Notes under the pieces: generated by a model | The model's database searches: none | What the model was told of the DNA's origin: nothing | What the model saw: the letters and a program-made list of their open reading frames with translations, nothing else | Origin: Scylla paramamosain | Taxonomy: Eukaryota > Arthropoda > Malacostraca > Decapoda > Portunidae | Reading direction: 5' to 3' | DNA: 64,000 nt | Assembly (NCBI RefSeq): GCF_035594125.1 | Contig: NC_087168.1 | Span: 7,618,650 to 7,682,649, forward strand | Shown here: positions 54,231 through 64,000 of the stretch, piece after piece | How positions within the stretch are numbered: the stretch's first letter is position 1 | How the letters are laid out: every line of letters begins with the position of its first letter | Made by a program: the position numbers and the translations under genes

Positions 54231-57200
54231 TTTTTTTTTTTATGTAGGAAGGACACTGGCCAAGGGCAACAAAAATCCAATAAAAAAAAATGCCCACTGA
54301 AATGCCAGTCCCATAAAAGGGACAAAGCAGTAGTCAAAAATTGATGAATAAGTGTCTTGAAACCTCCCTCTTGAAGGAATTCAAGTCATAGGAAGGTGGA
54401 AATACAGAAGCAGGCAAGGAGTTTCAAAGTTTACCAGAGAAAGGGATGAATGATTGAGAATACTGGTTAACTCTTGCATTAGAGAGGTGGACAGAATAGG
54501 GGTGAGAGAAAGAAGAAAGTCTTGTGCAGTGAGGCCGTGGGAGGAGGGGAGGCATGCAGTTAGCAAGATCAGAAGAGCAGTTAGCATGAAAATAGCAGTA
54601 GAAGACAGATGCAACATTGCAGCAGTGAGAGAGAGCAGTGAGAAGACAGTCAGTTAGAGAGGAGTTGATGAGACGAAAAGCTTTTTATTCCACCTTGTCT
54701 AGAAAAGCAGTATGAGTGGAACCCGCCCCAGACATGTGAAGCATACGCCATACATGCACGGATAAGGCCCTTGCACACAGTTAGCAGCTGTGGGGGTGAG
54801 AAAAAATGGCGGAGACATCTCAGAACGCTGTTTTAGCTAGAGATGAGATGTGAAGTTTCCAGTTCAGATTATAAGTAAAGGACAGACTGAGGATGTTCAG
54901 TGTAGAACTGGGGGACAGTTGAGTGTCATTGAAGAAAAGGGGATAGTTGTCTGGAAGGTTGTGTCAAGTTGATAGATGGAGGAATTGAGTTTTTGAGGCA
55001 TTGAACAATACCAAGTTTGCTCTGCCCCAATCAGAAATTTTAGAAAGATCAGAAGTCAAGCATTCTGTGGCTTCCCTGTATGAAATGTTTCCCTCCTGAA
55101 GGATTGGACGTCTATGAAAAGACATGGAAAAGTGCAGGGTGGTATCATCAGCATAGGAGTGGAGAGGGCTAGAAGTTTGGTTTAGAAGATCATTAATGAA
55201 TAATAACAAGAGAGTGGGTGACAGGACAGAACCCTGAGGAGCACCACTGTTAATAGATTTAGAAGAACAGTGACCGTCTACCACAGCAGCAATAGAACAG
55301 TTAGAAAGAAAACTTGAGATGAAATTACAGAGAGAAGGATAGAAACCATAGGAGGGTAGTTTGGAAATCAAAGCTTTGTGCCAGACTCTATCAAAAGCTT
55401 TTGATATGTCCAAGAACAGCAAAAGTTTCACCAAAATCTCTAAAACAGGATGACCAAGACTCAGTAAGGAAAGCCAGAAGATCACCAGTAGAGCGGCCTT
55501 GATGGAACCCATACTGGCAATCAGATAGAAGATTGTGAAGTGATAGATGTTTAAGAATCTTCCTGTTGAGGATAGATTCAAGAACTTTAGATAGGAAATT
55601 AAAGCAATAGGACGGTAGTCTGAGGGATTAGAACGGTCCCCCTTTTTAGGTACAGGTTGAATGTAGGCAAACTTCCAGCAAGAAGGAAAGGTAGATGTTG
55701 ACAGACAGAGATGAAAGAGTTTGACTAGGCAAGGTGCAAGCATGGAGGCACAGTTTCAGAGAACAATAGGAGGGACCCCATCAGGTCCATGAGCCTTCCG
55801 AGGGTTTAGGCCAGCAAGGGCATGGAAAACATCATTGCGAAGAATTTTAATAGATGGCACGAAGTAGTCAGAGGGTGGAGGAGAGAGAGGAAGATGCCCA
55901 GAATTGTCCAAGGTAAGGTTTTTAGTAAAGGTTTGAGCAAAGAGTTCAGCTTTAGAAATATATGTGATAGCAAAGATGCCATCTGCTTGAAATAAAGGAG
56001 GGAAAGAAGAAGAAGCAAAGTTATTGGAGATATTTTTGGCTAGCTGCCAGAAGTTACGAGGGGAGTTAGATCTTGAGAGGTTTTGATACTTTCTGTTAAT
56101 GAAAGAGTTTTTGGCTAGTTGGAGAACATACTTGGCATGGTTCCAGGCATAAATATAAAGTGCATGAGATTCTGGTGATGGAAGGCTTAAGTACCTTTTG
56201 TGGGCCACCTCTCTATCATGTATAGCATGAGAACAAGCTGTGTTAAACCAAAGTTTAGAAGGTTTAAGACAAGAAAAAGAGTGAGGAATGTACGCCTCCA
56301 TGCCAGACATTATCACCTCTGTTATGCGCTCAGCACACAAAGACGGGTCTCTGACAAGGAAGCAGTAGTCATTCCAAGGAAAATCAGCAAAATACCTCCT
56401 CAGGTCCCCCCAACTAGCAGAGGCAAAACGCCAGAGGCACCTTTGCTTAGGGAGATCCTGAGGAGGGATTGGAACGATAGGACAAGATACAGATATGAGA
56501 CTGTGATCGGAGGAGCCCAACTGAGAAGAAAGGGTGACAGCATAAGCAGAAGAATTAGAGGTCAGGAAAACGTCAAGAATGTTGGGCGTATCTCCAAGAC
56601 GGTCAGGAGTACGAGTAGGGTGTTGCACCAATTGCTCTAGGTCGTGGAGGATAGCAAAGTTGAAGGCTAGTTCAGTGAAGGGAGAGGAAAGCCAAAGCTG
56701 GTGGTGAATGGAGATCTCTGGAAAAGGGAAGATGGTCAGAATGTGCTCCACTTTGAAAGTTAAGTAGTCAAAGAATTTCTTATAGTCAGAGGAGTTAGGT
56801 TAGAGGTATACAGCACAGATAAATTTAGTTTGAGAGTGACTCTGTAGTCGTAGCCAGATGATGGAAAACTCAGAAGATTCAAGAGCGTGGGCATAAGAGC
56901 AGGTTAAGTCATTGGGCACATAAACTCAGCATCCAGCTTTGGATCGAAAATGAGGATAGAGAAAGTAGGGGGGAACAGAAAAGGGGCTACTGTCAGTTGC
57001 CTCAGACACCTGAGTTTCAGTGAGGAAAAGAAGATGAGGCTTAGAAGAGGAGAGGTGGTGTTCTACAGATTGAAAATAAGATCTTAGACCGCGAATGTTG
57101 CGGAAATTAATGAAGAAAAGTTGAGAGGGGGTGTCAAGACACTTAGGGTCGTCAACAGAAAGGCAGTCCGACCTGAGGACATTTATGGTCCACTCCCCAG

Positions 57201-57483
57201 ATGGGAACTCCGAGGCTGTTGTAGGAGTTGCCATGATGATTTTAAAATTTCTGAGTTGAGTGAAGGGTGTGTGTGTTATTAGGTGCTTGTAGTTTCGTGT
57301 GGAGGAAGAGAGTTGTCTTCAGAGGGCAGGCTGTGACTGCCCCCTTGTGTTGTGAAACACAAAGGGAAACGTTCAGTGAGGTCACAGCTGGGTTTAATGA
57401 TAAGTTCACAGCACCCCCTGAACAGTGCTTTAGACCTCACTGGGAGTAATTATCGTTTCAGCAGGTGTCTACTGCCTCCTCCT
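54231..57483 (-). mobile_element. BS/Jockey-like retrotransposon, copy 10, full length, degenerate
   Basis: The 3' end is poly(T) plus ATGTAGGAAGGACACTGG. The 5' end is GCAGGTGTCTACTGCCTCC. The ORF start is near 57,234 (MATPTTASEFPSGEW). 55,756-56,751 covers the endonuclease and RT start, with a deletion removing GDFN and a retained LGSSDHSL. 54,964-55,743 covers RT, where a deletion at the LSKVF block and a second one before [12 protein letters not shown] leave about 55 residues out of frame, with no stop. GAPQGSVLSPTL and YADDTTLHF follow. The C-terminus is in broken frames near 54,381-54,617. Inactive. Confidence 0.9.
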
Positions 57484-57777
57484 CCTATAACATGAGGATC
57501 ATAAAAGTGATCTTTGACAAGTCATCACCTCTCACCTGGGAACTGGGTTTTGGCTAGAAAATTTGGAACCAAAGAAACAGTTGTAAGGCAAATTCCACAG
57601 TCTTTTCATAAGCTCTCAAACCCAAATGCACCTAAACAAATAGGAGGTGCTGGTTCCACAGTCAGTTATGTTTTCCTTTAGGCATTCCCCAACCTTACTG
57701 GATTGCTTACTAAAGTTTTGGGGACTCATGGCCAAGGTTGGCAAGCATGTGCCACTTAAAATAGTAGTGTCACAAGT

Positions 57778-58054
57778 TTGAGTCCCGAAAAACAAACAAC
57801 ATCCTTTGGAGCAAAGTCAACACAGCACAAGAAAGAGAAATCTGCATCCACGACTCACAGGAAGCAAATGCTCATGAATCTGGTCATTGGTCACAGAGTA
57901 GTGTTGATAAAACTGGAAACTATACCCTCATCAGCAAAAGATGACATGGGAGCAGATAGCTGCTGGGTATAATGCAGCTCATCACACAGCTGAGGCCAAG
58001 ACACTGCACCAGCTGAAGAGAACTTGGGACTACCTCAGAAACAAGTTAATATTT
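57778..58054 (+). pseudogene. Myb/SANT-like DNA-binding domain remnant, right paralog
   Basis: Plus strand: KKEKSASTTHRKQMLMNLV in the first frame, then a frameshift near 57,945 into TWEQIAAGYNAAHHTAEAKT and LHQLKRTWDYLRNKLIFHH, ending in TAG. The second part is in better agreement with the Myb_DNA-bind_5 pattern than the left paralog. Together the two copies suggest an original frame of at least 75 codons. Confidence 0.45.
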
Positions 58055-58193
58055 CATCATTAGTTTAACATACAATAAACTGCACAAATACATACAGTAA
58101 CTAATTCTAACTCAGCAAAAGTGGTTCCTTGATCCTAGAACAGCTTAGCTCCACAGAAAATACAAATTACATTTCATATCATTAGCTACACGA

Positions 58194-58279
58194 GTGAATA
58201 TTCGTCTGTCAATCGTAATATGGTGGAATCTTTGAAGTGAATATTCATCTGTCAATCATAATATGGTGGAATTTTTTGG
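58194..58279. repeat. 43-bp tandem duplication private to the right paralog
   Basis: GTGAATATTCRTCTGTCAAT at 58,194 and 58,237 with a GGTGGAATCTTT-like end. The left paralog has one unit. Confidence 0.85.
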
Positions 58280-58836
58280 AAATGAAATCTATGAATAATT
58301 AAACTGGTTAAAAGTCTTCATTCCTTTCCTAAATCTTTTTCTTCTTTATCTAGGCCACCACACAAATCTTCCAGTATCTGTAAAACTATTTGTTAAAATA
58401 TAGGATAGAATATCATAACCTCCCCTTTCTTGGAAACCAAGGAGAAAAAGGAAGAGATGCTAGAAAGAGAGTGTTTCAGAATCTTATCTAAGACAAGAGA
58501 AGAATGCTATTAATAAATAAAATAACAACTTGCAGGCCCTAGCTCACTTGAATAGCCATCCCTGAAACATAAGTGTCATGGCCAGAGAAAAAAAATTTGA
58601 ATAAAATTATTAGAGGTAGCTAATTCTGCAAGCATGCTAATCCCAAAATAGTGTAGATAATTGTACACATGCTGAATAATGGCTGATCTTACATCTTCCA
58701 CAGAATTCAAATTAAGGCAAACCCAATAATAAGCAAAGCCTAGACAGCTTTAAAGCTGTGTGACACCATCAAAAGTTATTTGAGACCGGTAAGTGAATAT
58801 GAAAAGCATATCCACTAGTAGTAATAGATTAGATAG

Positions 58837-59610
58837 TAGAGTGGAACCACATTTCTCAGACTTAATTCATTCCTGAATGCCATTCAAAATCTGAAATGTT
58901 TGAAAACCGAAACTATTTTCCCCATACAAATCAACGTAAAATGGATTAATCCATTCCCAGCCACCAATCTACACTGTCTTAGCGGCTTATGACAGATGCT
59001 CCCACAGCCAAGATGGTTACTTCACAATATCTCCAGCTCACAAATTATTCATCCAGAAAGGATGTAATGAATGAACTTAGTGACACAGAACTCATCAGAA
59101 GATACTTTTTAGACCAATCTAGTGAGGGAAGCCTTACAGAGTGACACAGAGAGGAGCAACCCACTCACTGCCAAAATTAAAGTGATCATAATACTTAGAC
59201 ATTTTGCTGTTGGGAAAAGCTCCTGGAAAAATGCAGTTGTGCAGTAATGATGGCACTGGGGGTCATTGAGAGAGCCACAGGTAGTTCAGGATTACTCCTG
59301 AGCACCGAAAACTGTTTGTTTACATCAAGGCTTTTCAACGAGATCACATTTACCTTATTTCAAAGACTGAATTACTCTTACACTCTGTCTCTCTCCTCCA
59401 AATATATGAAAACAAAATATATATTTATAGAAACTACAAATTAGTAATAAATGGCAGCTTTTGATATGTTAATTTAATATTTGAAATCAAGTAAATTTGT
59501 TCTAGAACAGAATTATTGTGCTGCAACCAAAGCAATAATGTATTCAAAACTTTGCTCAAAAACTAAATTGTTTAGAAAGGGAGGCATCTGAGAACCGAAG
59601 TTCCACTGTA
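58837..59610 (-). mobile_element. 770-bp Tigger-like non-autonomous element, copy 2
   Basis: Inverted relative to the copy at 45,977. Ends are TAGAGTGGAACC and TTCCACTGTA with TA borders. The shared interior is visible as related short frames (59,247-59,444 plus; 46,090-46,344 minus: RATGGLGLLLS versus RATGSSGLLLS). Confidence 0.85.
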
Positions 59611-59665
59611 TATTGTTCAGGATAAAATTATATACATATTATAAGGTATTTCTAATACATAATAT

Positions 59666-60752
59666 TGTCATGTTATTGGCCAAGTTTACCTTGAATGGGA
59701 TCACGTTTTCTTAGTGTCCCCCGTGTTCCGGTTACCTGTCATTCGGGCATTATCTTTATTATTGGTTATAAGTAGTGTAAGGCTTATTTACTCATTTTAA
59801 ATCATGTAGTATTATTCTCTTCATAATTTAAGTTCTCTATATTTTTGTATGTATAAGGGAGGAAGTATAATTGAGGTAGAAATATGTTGAAAACAAGGGG
59901 AGCTTGAGTGGGCAACAACACATTCTAAGGAGGGGGAAGGCAGAGCGCCTTAGGTCGTGAGGTATATTGGAGGGAAGGCGGCTCTCAGGGAAGAATCTTG
60001 GTGTGGATTGGTGATGGAGTGAGTCTGTGGAGGTATTAGTGGTGTAGCGGTATAACCTTGATATCCAGGATCAGGTTAGTGAGTCTTTTGTGGTACCAAG
60101 AGCTCTTGTCCACTGAAATTCGGTTGTTGAGTTGTGCCGGTGACACTGTTCGAAGGGGTCATAGGTCAAACTGGCAGCCATTTTGTGAGTGGAGGTTCTG
60201 GTGTTGACCTTGGAAGCTGGTGTTGTGGTGTACTGGTGACTTTGGGGATGATGTTATGGTGTTATGGGTAATCTTTGGTGATGATGGTGATCTCCGGTGA
60301 GGCTTGAGGAGGTGAAATATGGGAATTATTGTCTGGGGACACGGTAATGGTGTCTGAGTAAATTCCTGCGGTTGAGGGGAATATTTCTGTGACTGGTGGA
60401 GGTGTAAACGGGTTCTGGTGTTGTGTGAAGTGACGAGAACATCATGTAGTAACGTGTACTACCTCATGTTGTTTGTGAATTATTATTATTAATAATATAT
60501 GTGCCTGTAACATAGAATAATTGTGTTTTCTACTCCCCCAACATTAATCTGGTATTAGAGGTGATTCCAGGTGTGCTGAGTCAAGGTAAAGGTAGAGTGA
60601 GAGATAATTCTGGCGATTTCGGATAGGTCAGGTAGGCACTCGAAGCCTTTAAAAATCCAGACCTTTAAAACTTTCTGGGATCAGTGTAACGTCCACTTTC
60701 TTGGAAAGATAACCGGGATCGTACGATCGTAAGTAAGTAAGTGATCGTGACA
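59666..60752. mobile_element. candidate solo LTR
   Basis: The stretch begins TGTCATG and ends CGTGACA (5-bp inverted TGTCA/TGACA) and is flanked by ATAT on both sides (59,662-59,665 and 60,753-60,756). Length of 1,087 bp is plausible. Against it, TCTGGTATTAGAGGTG at about 60,548 resembles sequence found just inside some LTR elements, so the true LTR could end near 60,542 with a truncated interior. The AT-rich flank makes a 4-bp match weak evidence. Confidence 0.35.
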
Positions 60753-61509
60753 ATATATAATATATGTTTATTTCATAATACAGGGGACATCAGTCATCTC
60801 TTGTAAGTTTCTTTGCTTTTCTGGCTATTTTCACTAAGTATGTATCTAATTTTTCTCTCTCTCTCTTTCTGCTTCAATATTTTAAAGATGCAATATTTCT
60901 CTCGTAATGTGCTTCAAATGGCAGGGGATGAATACAATGTTACTGCAGCCCTTCATGTAATACACACTAGAGAGCCATTCCATATGGTTTGATTAATTGG
61001 TAGTGATGCGGCCTCAAGAGAACTTCCCTTTAACTGGAAATCTGAATCTCTTTAGAATACCCTCAGCTAGCCAGTAATAGGTTTGGTTAGGTTAGGTTAG
61101 GTTTAGTTTAGCTAGGTTAGGCTGCCCCCACAGGTTATCTAATTTTTCCCTTATGAATTTCAGAATGCAATGGTTACCTATTAGTATTTTTCATATGATT
61201 GTAATATTAATTTCTACTTGAGGATCATTGGTTTTCCTCTGCATGGGGGAGGGTTATATCAGTGAAACTATTGCTATTAGCATGACAGTTAAGAAAGTGA
61301 ATATGGAATCATTTAATGCTACATGACAGCTAAGAGACTACATTTGCCATTTAGGAGAGTGAATTTTGCAGTTATGTAAATATTAAAAACAAATAAAGGA
61401 GCATATTTCCAAAGCCTATGTTTTTTTTTTTTATGTATGAAGCTAATGATTAATGAAAAATTGCAGGCATTACAGAGGGAAAAATCAATGATCACCTCAG
61501 CCGAAGTTA
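60753..61509. other. stretch with no recognised gene
   Basis: It contains a short GGTTA/TTAGG-like tract at 61,084-61,122 and otherwise unassigned sequence. Confidence 0.5.
61084..61122 (+). repeat. short degenerate GGTTA (TTAGG-type) tract
   Basis: Several GGTTA units with variants (GGTTTA, GCTA). It matches the arthropod telomere unit but is short and interstitial. Confidence 0.7.
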
Positions 61510-61518
61510 ATATTACAA

Positions 61519-62060
61519 TTAAACGAAAAACACAACACTAACAGGCATTGCATTCTGAAATTCTCTTTCTAACCACCATTCCAGATCCTCCAGACACTGA
61601 CTGGATGGTGGGTCCTGCCACCAATATATATCTGAAGCTGCCCTATAGTGATCCTTCAAGCACCACTGAAGGAACCAAACCCTAAAATGTCCACCTGACA
61701 CCAACCTCTCCAGTGAAGCCAAATGATCTAGAGGAAACCACTATAAGGTGACCTGAGGAATTGTCTGAGACAAACTCTCTTGCCACTACCTGAAATTGAC
61801 TGACATTTTCCAATAAAGGAAAACCATGACTCTGAGTCCAGTAGCATCCCCAAGTACTGTTTTGTCTGACTGGGAGTCATGTCCGACTTGTCTCGATTAA
61901 TAAATCCCCAGCTGCAAACAAAAACAAATAAGAATTCTGGCAGCTTAAAAGCAAGCCTCAACACCAATTAGTTGTCTAGATACCAGCACAGGGGAATAAC
62001 CATTTTGTGAGGCTAATCAATACTGGTGCCAACACCTTGGAGCAGGGACAAGACCAAAAC
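61519..62060 (-). pseudogene. DIRS-type retrotransposon RT/RNase H remnant, copy B
   Basis: Minus strand, 5' to 3': FQFWALCFGLVPAP (RT motif before the active site), LCWYLDN*LVLRLAFK, where the YLDD box has become YLDN and Trp has become a stop, DKSDMTPSQTKQYLGMLLDS (61,728-61,967), and ASLERLVSGGHFRV with CLEDLEWWLEREF (61,519-61,722), the connection to RNase H. The order and motifs match DIRS elements. Several frameshifts are present. Confidence 0.65.
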
Positions 62061-63880
62061 AAAGAGCCCAAAACTGAAAACCCTTCCTCTGTGCCTCACA
62101 TTGGTGCACTAAGACTCCCTCAAGTTGGGTTATGTTTGCATGCTGGATCACCACCTGGGACTCTTTACCTAGAAACCTGTTTGATAAAGACAAATCAGTA
62201 GCAAAGCGAAGAGCCAAGTTCATGTTCAGCTTGGCTGCTTTCCTTGCTGATTCATGTCCACTCAGTGTAAATCTTCCTCTACATGTTGGACAGGTAATGG
62301 GCAAGGGAGGCCCTTGATCCCTCATGAGTCTGAAGTAGAGCCTTGGTGCCTGCATCCTGGAAAAATCCATAGGCTGCACCCTGGTGAACCAAATGTGTCG
62401 ATCCTCCAAAGGCTTGACCTCCCCATGTGGGACTGGGTGGTGAGCCTTCTCCACATACCCTAATGCCTCAGGAAAATAATGGATAATATAGGCCATCATA
62501 GTATGGAAGACTGGAACTGAATCCTCTGTGTTGGCTCTAGTGCCAGACTCATCCTCCGAATCATCTCCCAGGGATTGTCAGCAATCCTTGTGAAGACTGC
62601 AGGCCATGTGGGACCAGGGATTCCTAAAATCAAGATCCTCTTGTGGTTTGGCCAAAGATCCTGTTGCCACAGACTGTGGGTGTGGACTGACAAAGTGGAT
62701 CCGGTGCTGGTGGTAAGAAGAACAGGAGGAGGGGGCTGTGTGTCCTCGTGCTCCTGTGTGCCTTGGGAACTGGGGGGGAGAAAGAGGCATGACATGCATT
62801 TTGCCCCCCTCTAGCTGTAGGGGTGTAACCAAATCTTTAGCCAGCATACCACAGTGATGCACACCCTGGCCCTCAACCTCGGCCTGTGGGCAGGAGTGGT
62901 GTTCTGTAGACACCCACCTGTTGCTGCCCTGATCCAGTCCTGAGGGAGATCCTGAACATGAATGGGCCAGGTCTCCCCCCATCCCAGGACAAGATCTCTT
63001 AAACCTCCATGGAACATCCTTGGGTGACCTAGAACATTTACCCATGGAAGGAGGATGGTACCTGAGCTAAGCCTACACCACCTGAAACATGGCTGCTAGG
63101 TGAACAACTGTCTTACTGCCCCACAACAAACTGGTTGGGGGAAACCTCACTGAAGCCAATAAACCCATCAGGTGAGAACAAGAAACTCTCCTGATGGCAT
63201 GGAAACTCAGCCATATGGCAAAAAATGAGTGACAGCTGGGTAACAAAAGTTCAGAGCACTGTAGGAACCCAAGTCTGCACAGAAGCACGTCTCAAGAAAG
63301 AATGACGGTCTCAGCTAAGAAAGGCACAGTTGCCAATGAGTTACCAGGGTGGAATATGAATGAATTTGTTTTGAATGTAGGATGAGACAGCTGGGTAGCG
63401 AGAAGCATTGTAAATACTAATATAAGAAGCAGGTTGTATGTGAAACAACCACAGATAACTGCATGACTGAGGATGAATTGGAACGTAGAAGGATTCTTAA
63501 ATCTTTAAGGAATCATCCAAACTCCCTCAGCCATTGCAAGACCAAAGCTATGGTCTCAGTATGGAAAGGAGTTTTGTTAGAAACCTGTCTGATAAAGACA
63601 AATCAAACACTGATCTCCATCCTCCTGTCTTCTTGGTAACATAGACGACATGAGCATGAAACACTAAATTTTCCCAAACCAGCTCTATGGCTCAACAAAT
63701 CCTCCATCTTGAGACCCAGGGCCAAATAATGTTCTGTCCCTTCTGCATGAGTAAGAAAGGCTATCAGATTCCATGATAAAGATGTGAATGCAGAAAAGGG
63801 AGAACATAACCATGATGCAGAGTTTCCACTTACCATCCCCCCAACTCTCAACGCTTTGACCCCCTTCAGCACCTCTGGAG
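62061..63880 (-). other. possible 5' part of DIRS copy B
   Basis: Open stretches at 62,017-62,499 (HVRQ-like, CPTCRGRFTLSGHESARKAA), 62,496-63,045 and 63,603-63,872 lie upstream of the RT on the same strand and may be gag-like coding. The CPTCRGRF motif has a zinc-ribbon-like CxxC but no family could be assigned. A 27-bp sequence (AGAAACCTGTYTGATAAAGA core) occurs at 62,171 and 63,579. Confidence 0.3.
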
Positions 63881-64000
63881 GCCAGCTCCCACCAATAGTG
63901 AAGATGGAATGACCTCTCTAATGAGATCCTTACTTGCTCTACAATGGGACTCCTTGCCCTGAAAGGACCACATTGTAAGGATCATTCATCTGGAAGGAGC

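Larger units (their letters stand above)
57583..59665 (-). repeat. right member of the inverted paralogous segment pair
   Basis: The reverse complement matches 45,815-49,478 after its insertions are removed. It carries one insertion of its own (58,837-59,610) and a private 43-bp tandem duplication (58,194-58,279). Divergence is clearly visible, so the duplication is old. Confidence 0.85.

Overview
The window looks like nuclear DNA of a decapod crustacean, most likely a crab. This rests on very long dinucleotide microsatellites, a GGTTA/TTAGG-like arthropod tract, decapod-type LINE tails (TATTTACCTAGTTG motif) and one spliced host gene. Nothing points to bacterial, organellar or viral origin. 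The species cannot be fixed from the sequence alone.

Host gene. Three short phase-0 exons on the minus strand (39,338-39,514; 22,571-22,681; 11,315-11,446) read in order as consecutive parts of a Misato/MSTO1 protein, a tubulin/FtsZ-related mitochondrial distribution and morphology factor. Each has AG/GT splice borders. The introns between them are about 16.7 kb and 11.1 kb and are filled almost entirely by transposable elements and microsatellites. The first and last exons of the gene were not found.

Retroelements. The dominant repeat is a Jockey/BS-like non-LTR family with one endonuclease-reverse transcriptase ORF of about 986 codons. It is present as about ten copies on both strands (341-3,922; 7,868-11,069; 12,912-16,283; 18,171-18,785; 18,786-22,058; 40,607-42,454; 42,459-45,720; a 78-bp scrap at 45,724; 50,230-51,926; 54,231-57,483). 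The copy at 42,459-45,720 is the best preserved and has only two adjacent stop codons in its frame. Two CR1-like two-ORF LINEs lie head to tail on the minus strand (25,461-29,440 and 29,557-33,550). A 5'-truncated RTE element is at 36,416-37,938. Two DIRS-type remnants are at about 33,860-35,900 and 61,510-63,880. A possible solo LTR is at 59,666-60,752.

DNA transposons. These are a DDE transposase gene split by the first BS copy (1-340 and 3,923-4,464), a Tc1-like element with recognisable inverted ends (4,813-6,473), a second Tc1-like relic (about 16,400-17,500), and several non-autonomous elements: a Tigger-like one at 38,044-38,901, a 770-bp family at 45,977-46,746 and 58,837-59,610, a TTAA-flanked piggyBac-like one at 47,155-48,322, and a pogo-like one at 48,771-49,246.

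The most informative structure is a pair of inverted paralogous segments (about 45,815-49,478 on plus and 57,583-59,665 on minus). Each is an unoccupied-site control for transposon insertions in the other, and both carry the remains of a Myb/SANT-like domain. I did not find evidence of a new multi-gene system. The novelty is in repeat architecture.
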